DNA of 64,000 nucleotides, taken from Saprospiraceae bacterium. Lineage in GTDB: Bacteria; Bacteroidota; Bacteroidia; Chitinophagales; Saprospiraceae. The notes below the pieces were generated by a model. That model had not been told where the DNA came from and searched no databases. It worked only from the letters and a program-made list of their open reading frames with translations. The translations under genes and the position numbers were made by a program. This document shows positions 44,795 to 53,433 of this stretch, in pieces. The stretch spans positions 1 to 64,000 of the forward strand of contig JAHDHQ010000017.1 of the NCBI GenBank assembly GCA_020631235.1, in the 5' to 3' direction. How positions within the stretch are numbered: position 1 is the first letter of the stretch; every line of letters begins with the position of its first letter.

Positions 44795-44802
44795 CAAATA
44801 TA
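44795..44802 (-). promoter_or_regulatory. Putative -7 box (TATATTTG) of the thioredoxin lipoprotein gene
   Basis: Matches TAnnTTTG on the minus strand; a TTG lies 15 nt further upstream, a little closer than usual. Confidence 0.4.
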
Positions 44803-44875
44803 GACTGAATTGATTAACAAGTCTAGCTATAGTGCATATTTTACCATTGCCTTAACAAACAAAAAAAGGTAATGC

Positions 44876-47047
44876 TTATAGATTATCCATCAAAAAACGT
44901 GTCATTTTTGAATACAAGTGGATTCTTGCATTATTTCCATAAATCCCATGATTGCGATTTGGATAAAAATGGGTGTCAAAAGCTTTGTTTGCTTTGATCA
45001 ATGCATTGGCCATTTCTGCAGTATGTTGAAAATGCACATTATCGTCAGTCATCCCATGCACTAACAAATAACTTCCCTTCAAGCGATCTGCAAAATTTAC
45101 GGGCGAATTTTGCTCATAACCTTCTTCATTTTCTGAATGGGTCCGCATGTATCTTTCTGTGTAAATGGAATCATACCATTTCCAGTTAGTTACAGGAGCT
45201 ACAGCAATAGCCGCTTTAAAGACATCATTGCCTTTTAGAATACATAAACTCGACATATAGCCTCCATAGGACCATCCAAAAATACCGATCCGATCTTTAT
45301 CGATGTAGTCTAAGCCACCTAAATATTTCGCCGCTTCTATTTGATCTATGGTCTCATATTTTCCTAATTGCAAATAGGTCATTTTTTTAAAGGCTTCTCC
45401 CCTAGCTCCTGTGCCTCGATTATCGACACTTACCACGATATAACCTTTTTGTGCCATCATCTGAAACCACCAATAGTTGCTACCTTTCCAAGCATCTGTG
45501 ACTGTTTGCGAACCAGGACCTCCATACACATACATTAGAACTGGATACTTCCGATTAGCTTGAAAATCTGCAGGTTTTAGCATCCAGCCGTTGAGTAAAA
45601 CGTTTTCGGACGTATTAAAAGAGAAAAACTCCAAATTGCTTGTGCCATATTCTTGTTGGACTTTTTGGATGTTTTCATTGGTTTCTAGAGATCTTACTTG
45701 ATTTCCATTTTGGTCGTTAACCACGTAGGTTGTCGCCTTGTTTAAAGAGCTATTATTTAGAACATAGTAATCATAAGTGGAGCTAAATTGGCATCTACTG
45801 GTGCCTGATTTTTTAGATATTTTTATAGGTTTTTTATCCGAAAGCTTTAAACTATAAACTTCTTTTTCCATGGGATTAAGCATAGATGCCTGGAAATATA
45901 TTTGCTTTCTTTTTTCATCATAACCATAAAAATTTGAAACATCATACTCTCCTTTTGTTAATGCTTTTTCTTTTTTCCCATTGATGCTTTTTAAGTAAAT
46001 ATGTTTGTATCCACTTTTTTCGCTAGTCCAAATAAATTCTTTACCATTTTCTAAAAAGCTCAAATCGTCATCTATATCTATGTAGTATTCACTCTCTTCG
46101 AAGAACACTTTTTGCATACTTCCTGTGGTAGCATCCATGTTATATACATTAAGTTGGTTTTGATGACGATTCATATGAAACACAAACAATTCATTGTTAT
46201 CTAAGGTCCATTTAATGCGTGGAATATACATCTCTGCATCCTTTTCTAAATCCATGTCTGTAGTTTTCCTACTTTTTAAATCATAAACATGCACCGAAAC
46301 AATGGCATTGGTTTCTCCGACTTTTGGGTATTTAAACGTGTTATATTGCGGATACATGTCATTATTGTGATAGGTCATTGTAAATTCTTTTACTGCCGTT
46401 TCATCAAATTTCATGTACGCTAATTTTGTACCGTCTTCATTCCAGAAAAAAGCTTTGGCAAAGGCAAATTCTTCTTCATACACCCAGTCGGCCCCACCAT
46501 TTATGATGAAATTAAATTTACCATCCTTAGTTATTTGTTGCCGATTTTCACCATTAATATCTTGTATATACATGTTATTTTCAAACATAAAAGCTATGGT
46601 CTTTCCACTCGGAGAAACTGTAGCATAGGATATCTTACCCGCTTCAAAAATGGATTTAAACTCTCCAGAAGCTCTATGGAAGAGATAATAATTTGCTTTT
46701 GTAGACCTACGATAGATACTTTCTACTTCTGTTTCTAGGAGTATATATTCCTCTGAACTGTCAAAGGAATAGTTGGATATTTTACCACTAAAATTTGATT
46801 GGTTCTTAAAATTAGCTGCGGCAAACAAGGTCTCCACTTTGTCACCTGAAGTAATACTAAAGCTTTGCACTTCATCATCAACTAATCTGGTGTAATGTTT
46901 ACCATCTTTCATAAATCTAAAGCCAGGAACATATGAGGCACTAAAAGTACCATCTTGCCATATATCTTCAAGGCTGATTTCTTTTTGGGCCAATGTTGTG
47001 TCCGGAAGCAAAAAAAGGACTATTAGTATTAAGGCTATCTTATTCAT
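44876..47047 (-). CDS. S9 family prolyl peptidase, dipeptidyl-peptidase IV-like
   Basis: 723 residues with a signal peptide (LIVLFLLPDTTLAQ). The N-terminal beta-propeller (about 30-480) is the DPP-IV N domain, with YEEEFAFAKAFFWNEDGTKLAYM providing the amino-terminus-binding Glu pair. The catalytic domain follows: GPGSQTVTDAW oxyanion region, the GWSYGG elbow with the nucleophilic Ser at about 595, and NRNHGIYG with the catalytic His near the end. Cleaves dipeptides after proline in the periplasm. Confidence 0.94.
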   Translation of the reverse strand: MNKIALILIVLFLLPDTTLAQKEISLEDIWQDGTFSASYVPGFRFMKDGKHYTRLVDDEVQSFSITSGDKVETLFAAANFKNQSNFSGKISNYSFDSSEEYILLETEVESIYRRSTKANYYLFHRASGEFKSIFEAGKISYATVSPSGKTIAFMFENNMYIQDINGENRQQITKDGKFNFIINGGADWVYEEEFAFAKAFFWNEDGTKLAYMKFDETAVKEFTMTYHNNDMYPQYNTFKYPKVGETNAIVSVHVYDLKSRKTTDMDLEKDAEMYIPRIKWTLDNNELFVFHMNRHQNQLNVYNMDATTGSMQKVFFEESEYYIDIDDDLSFLENGKEFIWTSEKSGYKHIYLKSINGKKEKALTKGEYDVSNFYGYDEKRKQIYFQASMLNPMEKEVYSLKLSDKKPIKISKKSGTSRCQFSSTYDYYVLNNSSLNKATTYVVNDQNGNQVRSLETNENIQKVQQEYGTSNLEFFSFNTSENVLLNGWMLKPADFQANRKYPVLMYVYGGPGSQTVTDAWKGSNYWWFQMMAQKGYIVVSVDNRGTGARGEAFKKMTYLQLGKYETIDQIEAAKYLGGLDYIDKDRIGIFGWSYGGYMSSLCILKGNDVFKAAIAVAPVTNWKWYDSIYTERYMRTHSENEEGYEQNSPVNFADRLKGSYLLVHGMTDDNVHFQHTAEMANALIKANKAFDTHFYPNRNHGIYGNNARIHLYSKMTRFLMDNL

Positions 47048-47063
47048 CCCACTATTTTTTTAG

Positions 47064-47071
47064 CAAATATA
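47064..47071 (-). promoter_or_regulatory. Putative -7 box (TATATTTG) of the dipeptidyl peptidase gene
   Basis: Matches TAnnTTTG on the minus strand, 17 bases before the start codon. No convincing -33 element was found. Confidence 0.35.
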
Positions 47072-47153
47072 ACCGAGATTTTAGAAGAATATGGACCGAT
47101 GCCTGTAATACGAGCATCCCATTAAAGTAGAATGATGTTTCTGGAGAATAAGC

Positions 47154-47606
47154 TTAAGAAAGCACCTTATAATGTTCGATTAATCCTTCGCAAGCATCTT
47201 CGATCATATCATACACTCGATCAAAACCATTTACATAGTATGGATCAGGCACGTCTATTTTATCTCCAGAACCGAAGCTTAGTATAAGTTTAATTTTTTC
47301 GTGATTGGTTTTGCTACTCAGTTTCTCCAGGTTTTTTAGATTACTTTGATCCATGGCTAATATTAAATCATATTGATCTAAATCTTTTTGCTTTACTTGC
47401 CTAGCGTGCTGTCGAGTTATATCGATACCATTTTGTTTAGCAATGTCTATGGACCGATGATCAGGGGCTTGCCCCACGTGATAAGCCGAGGTCCCAGCCG
47501 AATCTATTTGCCAGTTTAAACCGTACGCATTGCATTTGTGCTCTAATATCCCTTGAGCTAAAGGGCTTCGGCAAATGTTGCCTAAACAAACCATTAATAC
47601 TTTCAT
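47154..47606 (-). CDS. Low-molecular-weight protein-tyrosine phosphatase
   Basis: 150 residues. The P-loop CLGNICRS has nucleophile Cys7 and Arg13, and the general acid lies in DVPDPYYVNG near the C terminus. Members dephosphorylate tyrosine kinases of capsule or exopolysaccharide systems; no such locus is adjacent. It follows the Dna2-like gene at 18 bases and is likely co-transcribed with it. Confidence 0.93.
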   Translation of the reverse strand: MKVLMVCLGNICRSPLAQGILEHKCNAYGLNWQIDSAGTSAYHVGQAPDHRSIDIAKQNGIDITRQHARQVKQKDLDQYDLILAMDQSNLKNLEKLSSKTNHEKIKLILSFGSGDKIDVPDPYYVNGFDRVYDMIEDACEGLIEHYKVLS

Positions 47607-47624
47607 GGTGGATCGTGGAATTAT

Positions 47625-50600
47625 TTATTCGGATAATGTTCCTATAGATATAGACCGTATTAAATGACGATAACGTTTGTTATATTCCAATACTTTTTGA
47701 TTTCCGACCATAATAAAAGATTCTTTGGCCCTTGTGAGCGCTACATTTAGTTTGCGATCGACCTCATCTTTCCCTTTACTTATGATTTGGCTTAAGTGAT
47801 ATGTATTGTTTACGGCAGTCGAATAAATAATAAAATCTTTAGCGCCACCTTGAAACCTTTCGACGGTATCGATTTGTATGTTTGACAAGGAAATCTTAGC
47901 CTGTTCTAAGACCTCTTTAATAAAGGATATTTGCAATCTAAAAGGAGTAATAATACCTATTTCCCAATCTTCAAATACAATATTATTTTGCACACATATA
48001 TCTTGGAGTTCGGTAATGACTTGTTTGATAATTTGCGCTTCAGATTTACTTCCTTTACTGATGATCTCTTCATCTGGAAGCGCTCCAAAAAACAGTAATC
48101 TGTGTTCCTTTAATTGCTCTTGCACGGGTTTTGAGGTGGTCCAATGTCGCTTAACGTGCAAGCGAGTGATCGAAGGAAAAGCCTGCAATAATCCATGATA
48201 AAAATATTGATTAGCATATTCCATTATATCTGTGTGCATTCTTCCTTGGAACGAAAGGCTTCCGTAAGCGTGATCCCAGCCTTTACGTTTTGCATTATCG
48301 AGTAATCTTTCAAATAACGAATTTCCCAAAGAGTACAAGTTATAGACATCGTTTAAAGCTTCATCATTAACCGCTAAATCTTTTTCGTTCAATGTAGAGA
48401 CGGCAGGCAATTGTTTATGATCGCCGATCATAATAAACTTCTTTGCTTTTTGTAAAACACCAATAATCGAAGGTTCTAATATCTGCGATGCTTCATCAAT
48501 AATAATTGTATCAAAGCTCTTAAGTTTAAAGATATCCGACTTACTGGCAAGGGAAGCAACGGTAGAAAGAATGATACGTTTAGCATCAATCAATTCCATT
48601 AATCCTCTACGGTTATTAATTGCCTTTATTTGCTGATCAAATAACAAATGCTTAAATGAAGGATCTGTGGAATACTTCGAGCCAAATCGCAAGCTTTTTT
48701 GTAAAATAGAATCATCCAACTCATTGAGTGCATGACAAATTTCATCGACCGCTCGATTGGTATAACTCAGTAGTAAGATGTTTTCTTGAGTATGCTCCAC
48801 TACTGTATTTACAATATTGGACAAAACCATATTTGTTTTACCAGTACCAGGTGGACCCCAAATTAAATAATAATCCTTTGCATTTACGGCATCGAGCACT
48901 ATGGCTCTTTGCTTACTTTCTAATCTTTTATCCAAATCATATGTTTGGTACTCTGTAGACTTTGTCGGTGCATGAAGTCCAAGAATTTTCTGGCGATATG
49001 CTTTGGGAGACTCCATGAAAGAATAGAGTCCACGATACATGGCATTAAAACTAGAATCTAAAACATCTGGTTCTAGATGCCAATATTCATAATCATTAAA
49101 AATGCTTAGATTTTCTTGTCTTGCTCTAAGACGTATACAAACAGATTGTTCGTTAATCTCTATAATACTCGCTTTAAAAATTTGATTATCGAGTAAGGTT
49201 GATTGTTTATGATGTGGGATGAAGACGACGATGTCCCCTTTTCTAAATTTTGTGAGTTTATTGGTTTTTTTTGAGAAATTCAGGAATATTAAAGGTTCGG
49301 CTTGATTCGCGATATTTTGTTTAATCGTTAAAAACTGCAAACTTGAAAAATCTGCAGATTTAGCCGCTAAACTACGCGCCCATAAAGCAGCAAAACCATG
49401 GTTTTTATCGGAGTTAGCCTGTCCTTTTTTAGCCACCATACGTTCCAAACTAACCATAGAAATATACTTCAAGATGTATCGCTTTTCCAGATCATCCAAA
49501 GTTTTAAAAGCTTTTTGTAAGTGCCCAAGATCTCTTTTCAAAAACTTCCACGATTTAGGAATTTTACTTACATCTAATAAGTCTTCAAAATCATGAACAG
49601 ATGCATCAATATTAAGTAAGCTTTCTTCAAGCATTCTGATTTTATTACGAACGGCCAGTGCTTCTTGAATTTTGCTTTTTATGGTGGGTGCGTATCTTAA
49701 GTTTTGTTGGTCTAATGTAGAATATAAGATATAGTTGAGCATTTTGTAATGATGTCTATGTCCATTATCCACCATTAAAAAATACAATAATGTTTGCGTA
49801 TAATGATTAATATTTAGTCCATACCTATTCGCTTTAAATGGTTTTCCACTTTTTAACTCGACAATAGAAATGAGTTTTTTTTCTTTGTCTACATGAAATA
49901 AATCAAGCCTTCCTTGCAAACCAAATAAAGCCGAATAAAAACTTGGTTCCACATAAGCCTGACTTGCACTAATATTTTGATTTACAAACTGGTGTTGAAG
50001 TGAGGCTTTGATGTGCATAAAATGATTCTTCAGGGAAGACATTACTTTGCGAAGAGTGTCGTCATCAAACAAACAAAACGAAAGTGGTGAAAGCGCGAAT
50101 ATTTGTTTGCTGATATCATTAAAGCTTAGATGGATATCATAAACTAACTGGTCCAACATCAGATTTGCAATGTTTCCAATAGCCAAGTGTGTGCTTGTTT
50201 CTACAGGCAAAAATTTGCGCGTTAATAATCCGAGCACACTGATACCATCATGTTTAAAACATTCAGATATTGTGGTTACGTCAACTAAAAAATCCGGATC
50301 AAAAACCACATTTGCTGGGATCAGATTTTTATCCGCATCTTCTTTAACATCCACTAAGCTCATCTTTAGCGGGAAGCTCATATATTTTACGCACATCTTC
50401 ATAAGTGGGAGCAGATGGTCGTTTTTATATTTTGCATCAAATATCAGTTGGATGGGTTTATCCTGTGCATCATCAAGGAGTACAATAAAAATGTGGTCTT
50501 TGGATTTGTATTCTACTAGATGTACAGTGATATTTCCTTTATAACTTACTGTTTGTTTAAAACTTTGCAGTGCTGGATCTGCTGGATCGATAAAAAGAGT

Positions 50601-50951
50601 CTCTGGAATATCTACATTAGACAGAACGTTTATCCATATTGTTATTACGTAGTGTGCTCTTTGTATTAGTAGATGGTTAATTTCTTTACTTCCACGATCG
50701 TTTTCGTGAAGTCTTCTTAATTCGTGAGAAAGAAATAACTTATTAGCTTTGATGCCATATTTATTAGCTAAAAAATTAAGTTTTACAAAGTTCGAATTAA
50801 AGTTTAAGTCTTCGTTTTGAGCACTTGTATTCAGTATAAAGTTAAAGAGTCTAAATAGACTGGCGTATTTTTGCTCAGGCAAAGTTGTATCATCATCTAT
50901 TGTTTTTTGCAAGACTTTATATAGTCCTTTAGCTAAAGCTTGATCGATCAT
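47625..50951 (-). CDS. Dna2-like PD-(D/E)XK nuclease and SF1B helicase
   Basis: 1108 residues. A region of unknown fold (1-330) precedes a Dna2/Cas4-type nuclease: Glu335, Asp350 (GLQGRLDLF) and Glu365-x-Lys367 (VELKSGK), then QTLLY. No Fe-S cysteine set of the eukaryotic Dna2 kind was seen. Residues about 570-640 may be an OB-like domain. The C-terminal SF1B (UPF1-like) helicase has Walker A GPPGTGKT at 699-706, DEAS at 819-822 and GDHKQLPAV at 843-851, then FQGRMH, TVERFQGGAKD and LNVALTRAKE. Probable role in replication-end processing. Divergent from an unknown 255-residue gene. Confidence 0.9.
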   Translation of the reverse strand: MIDQALAKGLYKVLQKTIDDDTTLPEQKYASLFRLFNFILNTSAQNEDLNFNSNFVKLNFLANKYGIKANKLFLSHELRRLHENDRGSKEINHLLIQRAHYVITIWINVLSNVDIPETLFIDPADPALQSFKQTVSYKGNITVHLVEYKSKDHIFIVLLDDAQDKPIQLIFDAKYKNDHLLPLMKMCVKYMSFPLKMSLVDVKEDADKNLIPANVVFDPDFLVDVTTISECFKHDGISVLGLLTRKFLPVETSTHLAIGNIANLMLDQLVYDIHLSFNDISKQIFALSPLSFCLFDDDTLRKVMSSLKNHFMHIKASLQHQFVNQNISASQAYVEPSFYSALFGLQGRLDLFHVDKEKKLISIVELKSGKPFKANRYGLNINHYTQTLLYFLMVDNGHRHHYKMLNYILYSTLDQQNLRYAPTIKSKIQEALAVRNKIRMLEESLLNIDASVHDFEDLLDVSKIPKSWKFLKRDLGHLQKAFKTLDDLEKRYILKYISMVSLERMVAKKGQANSDKNHGFAALWARSLAAKSADFSSLQFLTIKQNIANQAEPLIFLNFSKKTNKLTKFRKGDIVVFIPHHKQSTLLDNQIFKASIIEINEQSVCIRLRARQENLSIFNDYEYWHLEPDVLDSSFNAMYRGLYSFMESPKAYRQKILGLHAPTKSTEYQTYDLDKRLESKQRAIVLDAVNAKDYYLIWGPPGTGKTNMVLSNIVNTVVEHTQENILLLSYTNRAVDEICHALNELDDSILQKSLRFGSKYSTDPSFKHLLFDQQIKAINNRRGLMELIDAKRIILSTVASLASKSDIFKLKSFDTIIIDEASQILEPSIIGVLQKAKKFIMIGDHKQLPAVSTLNEKDLAVNDEALNDVYNLYSLGNSLFERLLDNAKRKGWDHAYGSLSFQGRMHTDIMEYANQYFYHGLLQAFPSITRLHVKRHWTTSKPVQEQLKEHRLLFFGALPDEEIISKGSKSEAQIIKQVITELQDICVQNNIVFEDWEIGIITPFRLQISFIKEVLEQAKISLSNIQIDTVERFQGGAKDFIIYSTAVNNTYHLSQIISKGKDEVDRKLNVALTRAKESFIMVGNQKVLEYNKRYRHLIRSISIGTLSE
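48139..48149 (-). repeat. Interspersed 11-mer CGACATTGGAC, copy 4
   Basis: Exact copy on the coding strand of the Dna2-like gene, read Arg-His-Trp, with the extended form GCGACATTGGAC and a CACCTCAAAA flank. Confidence 0.7.
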
Positions 50952-51010
50952 TTAGTGGAAAAAAATTTAAATAACGGTGACTCTTAATAATTAACTAGTC
51001 TTAAAGAAGT

Positions 51011-51778
51011 ATGATCTCGAAAATTAAAACCTTATTTGAATACCGTAAATTACCTGAGCTGTTGTCGTACAAAAATGATAAAGAACAAGATACGTTTTTG
51101 TCCAAACTTTACAAGCTCCAAGAAAACATTTATCATTTAGACAAGCATTTAGAATCAAATTGGGAAGTAAGTATTGATTCGCTCGAGAAATATTGGAACG
51201 TCTTGTATGCCGATTTGAGCGACATTGGACTGCCACAAAATCATCATAAGGAATATTTGCACCATTTACAAAGGTATCAAGAGCATGAGTTATCGATAAG
51301 ACAAGGAGAGGTGCTCAGTAGGATAAGCCTGCCTTTTTATTATTACTACAAATCTTGTGATGTACGTTTGATCAGGCGTTTGATATACGATTTCAATCCA
51401 TCTTTATCGAATGTTTTTGAATTATCAGATTGGACGATATTTGATTTAGTCACTGAAATTAATGACGATATCGATGATATTGAAGAAGATCAGACGGTTA
51501 TTAATGGAAATGGCTTTGTTCTTAACGCTTTTTTTGATGGTATAGAGGAAACATATGCTACCTTTGCGTCATATTTAAGCAAACTGAGCGAAAAGCAAAG
51601 ACGTAAGTCACAGTGGTCAAGAGATCCTGAATGGACAACATTAATCGAAAACTGGACTTTAGAGCAAGTAGAACAAACAACCAAACTTCTGGAACAAAAG
51701 CACCAAAAAATAAAAGACAAACCGAGCCTAATTAGCCAAAATAAGATAGTCCTGAAATTCGAAGAAAAAAATAACTAA
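51011..51778 (+). CDS. Hypothetical protein divergent from the Dna2-like gene
   Basis: 255 residues, no signal peptide or membrane segment. The sequence is mostly helical and charged, with a long acidic stretch (TEINDDIDDIEEDQTVINGNG) and a basic C-terminal third (SEKQRRKSQWSRDPEWTT). Many paired hydrophobic and charged residues suggest coiled coils. No family is recognised. The start is 60 bases from that of the helicase, on the opposite strand. A motif copy lies in it at 51220 in the Asp-Ile-Gly frame. Confidence 0.6.
   Translation: MISKIKTLFEYRKLPELLSYKNDKEQDTFLSKLYKLQENIYHLDKHLESNWEVSIDSLEKYWNVLYADLSDIGLPQNHHKEYLHHLQRYQEHELSIRQGEVLSRISLPFYYYYKSCDVRLIRRLIYDFNPSLSNVFELSDWTIFDLVTEINDDIDDIEEDQTVINGNGFVLNAFFDGIEETYATFASYLSKLSEKQRRKSQWSRDPEWTTLIENWTLEQVEQTTKLLEQKHQKIKDKPSLISQNKIVLKFEEKNN
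51220..51230 (+). repeat. Interspersed 11-mer CGACATTGGAC, copy 5
   Basis: Exact copy in the Asp-Ile-Gly reading frame, extended form GCGACATTGGAC, flanked by TGCCACAAAA. Confidence 0.7.
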
Positions 51779-51809
51779 TTAATTATTATCAATTCAAAAA
51801 ATCAATAAC

Positions 51810-53321
51810 ATGAATTTATTAGATATGGTCAAAGACCAGATTTCTGGACCTTTGGCATCTTCTGCTGCAGGATTTCTTGGTGAATCGGAATCCAATATAA
51901 CATCTGCTATGGGTGGTATCGTTCCTGGTTTATTAGGGAAGATTACGGATATAGCTTCTGATGAGAAAGGTGCACAAAGCATCCTTGATATGGCCAAAGG
52001 TACAGATGCTGGAATGTTAGATAACATTTCGGGTCTATTCAGTGGTGGTGGTGACGCTATCAATGGATTAATGAATAGCGGTGGTGGTATGCTAGAAACC
52101 TTATTAGGTGGCAACCAATCTGGATTTATCAGCAAGATTGCTGGTTTGAGCGGTATGTCTTCAGGCAATACTGGTTCGTTACTAAAAATGGCTGCACCGA
52201 TGATTATGGGTTTAATCGGAAAACAAGCAATGTCTGGTGGTTTAAATGCGAGTGGTTTAATGAGTATGCTTGGAGGACAGAAAAGTATGATCCAAAAGCT
52301 GATGCCATCTGGTTTAGGTGATACATTGGGATTTGCCAAAGGATTAGGTGGTGATGCACTTGATGCTGGTAAGAAAGTAGTTGGCGGAACTGTAGACGCT
52401 GGTAAAAAAGTGGTAGGCGGTGCTGCTGATCTTGCTGGAGGCGCAGTAGATGCTGGAAAGAAAGTGGTAGGTGGAACTGTAGATGCTGGCAAAAAAGTTG
52501 TCGGAGGCGCTGCTGATCTTGCTGGAGGTGCCGTAGATGCGGGAGCTAAAGCAGGTAAATCAATATTAAGATGGTTACTTCCATTATTAGCTATTTTAGC
52601 AATTCTAGGGTTTTTCGGAGTAAGAACGGGATGTAGCAATATTGATAATGCAGCATCAAAGGTTTCTGACACTACGAAAAATGTAGCCACTGGAGCTGCT
52701 GACATGACCAAAAAAGCAGCAGGTGCCGTCGCAGATGGAGCTGGAGCAGTAGCTGATGGTGTAGGTAATGCTGCGGATGCAGTAGCTGGTGCAGCTGGAA
52801 ATGTTGTGGAAGGTGCAATAGATATGACAGGCGATGCTTTTAAATGGACAGCCGGAGCGCTTGGAGATGTTTTTGGCAAGGTAGATAAAGTAGCTAAAGG
52901 TGCATGGGATGGCATGAAAGTAGCTACAGGTTCAGCAGGTGACCAAATTAAAAAATTCGTTGCTGGTGGGTTTAAAGGTGAGCCAAACTTTAGCTTAGCT
53001 AATGCTAATTTTGCTTCTGGATCTGCTGATTTAACAGGTCAAATGAAAGGTGAATTAAATAGCGTAGTGGCTTTTATGAAAGCTTACCCTGCAACAAAAA
53101 TTGCGGTAATGGGACACACGGATAATACAGGAGATGCTGCTGCTAATCTAGCATTATCAAAAGCAAGAGCTAATTCAGTTAAGGCTCATTTAATGGCTGG
53201 TGGTGTAGATGCTTCGAGATTGGTATCAGAAGGATACGGTCAGAACAATCCAGTGGCTGATAATTCAACCAAAGAAGGACAAGCTAAAAATAGAAGAATA
53301 GAATTAAGATTAATGAAGTAA
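51810..53321 (+). CDS. DUF937-OmpA fusion protein with internal repeats
   Basis: 503 residues. Residues 1-165 match DUF937/YidB-like sequences (LLDMVKDQISGPLASSAAGFLGESESNITSAMGG). A 29-residue repeat (VDAGKKVVGGT plus VDAGKKVVGGAADLAGGA) occurs twice at about 184-241. A membrane segment (LLPLLAILAILGFF) is at about 253-266, then an Ala/Gly-rich amphipathic stretch, and the OmpA/peptidoglycan-binding domain from about 390 (ANFASGSADLT, KIAVMGHTDNTGDAAANLALSKARANSVK, RRIELR). It probably links an inner-membrane or cytoplasmic DUF937 part to the cell wall. Ends at a strong terminator. Confidence 0.85.
   Translation: MNLLDMVKDQISGPLASSAAGFLGESESNITSAMGGIVPGLLGKITDIASDEKGAQSILDMAKGTDAGMLDNISGLFSGGGDAINGLMNSGGGMLETLLGGNQSGFISKIAGLSGMSSGNTGSLLKMAAPMIMGLIGKQAMSGGLNASGLMSMLGGQKSMIQKLMPSGLGDTLGFAKGLGGDALDAGKKVVGGTVDAGKKVVGGAADLAGGAVDAGKKVVGGTVDAGKKVVGGAADLAGGAVDAGAKAGKSILRWLLPLLAILAILGFFGVRTGCSNIDNAASKVSDTTKNVATGAADMTKKAAGAVADGAGAVADGVGNAADAVAGAAGNVVEGAIDMTGDAFKWTAGALGDVFGKVDKVAKGAWDGMKVATGSAGDQIKKFVAGGFKGEPNFSLANANFASGSADLTGQMKGELNSVVAFMKAYPATKIAVMGHTDNTGDAAANLALSKARANSVKAHLMAGGVDASRLVSEGYGQNNPVADNSTKEGQAKNRRIELRLMK
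52359..52532 (+). repeat. In-gene tandem repeat, two 87-bp units
   Basis: Units 52359-52445 and 52446-52532 encode the 29-residue repeat of the DUF937-OmpA protein. They differ mainly at third codon positions, so the duplication is not very recent. A partial third unit follows. Confidence 0.85.
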
Positions 53322-53342
53322 TCTTAAAGTACAAATGTAATG

Positions 53343-53371
53343 AAGCCGGCTTTTACGCCGGCTTTTTTTTT
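53343..53371 (+). terminator. Rho-independent terminator after the DUF937-OmpA gene
   Basis: AAGCCGGC (53343-53350) and GCCGGCTT (53357-53364) form an 8-bp GC-rich stem, 6-nt loop, followed by a long T-run. Confidence 0.95.
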
Positions 53372-53433
53372 GTCTTGATCAGAACTTAGCTTTATGATAT
53401 ATTAGACTCCTTGCAATTTATTATTTTTAGCCT

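Noticed and set aside
52359-52532. CRISPR-like repeats
   Set aside because: The repeats are contiguous, in frame and coding; no spacers are present.
51794-52915. 373-codon Pro/Ala-rich frame antisense to the DUF937-OmpA gene
   Set aside because: It mirrors the repetitive Ala/Gly codons of the sense gene; its composition and lack of any domain mark it as a shadow.
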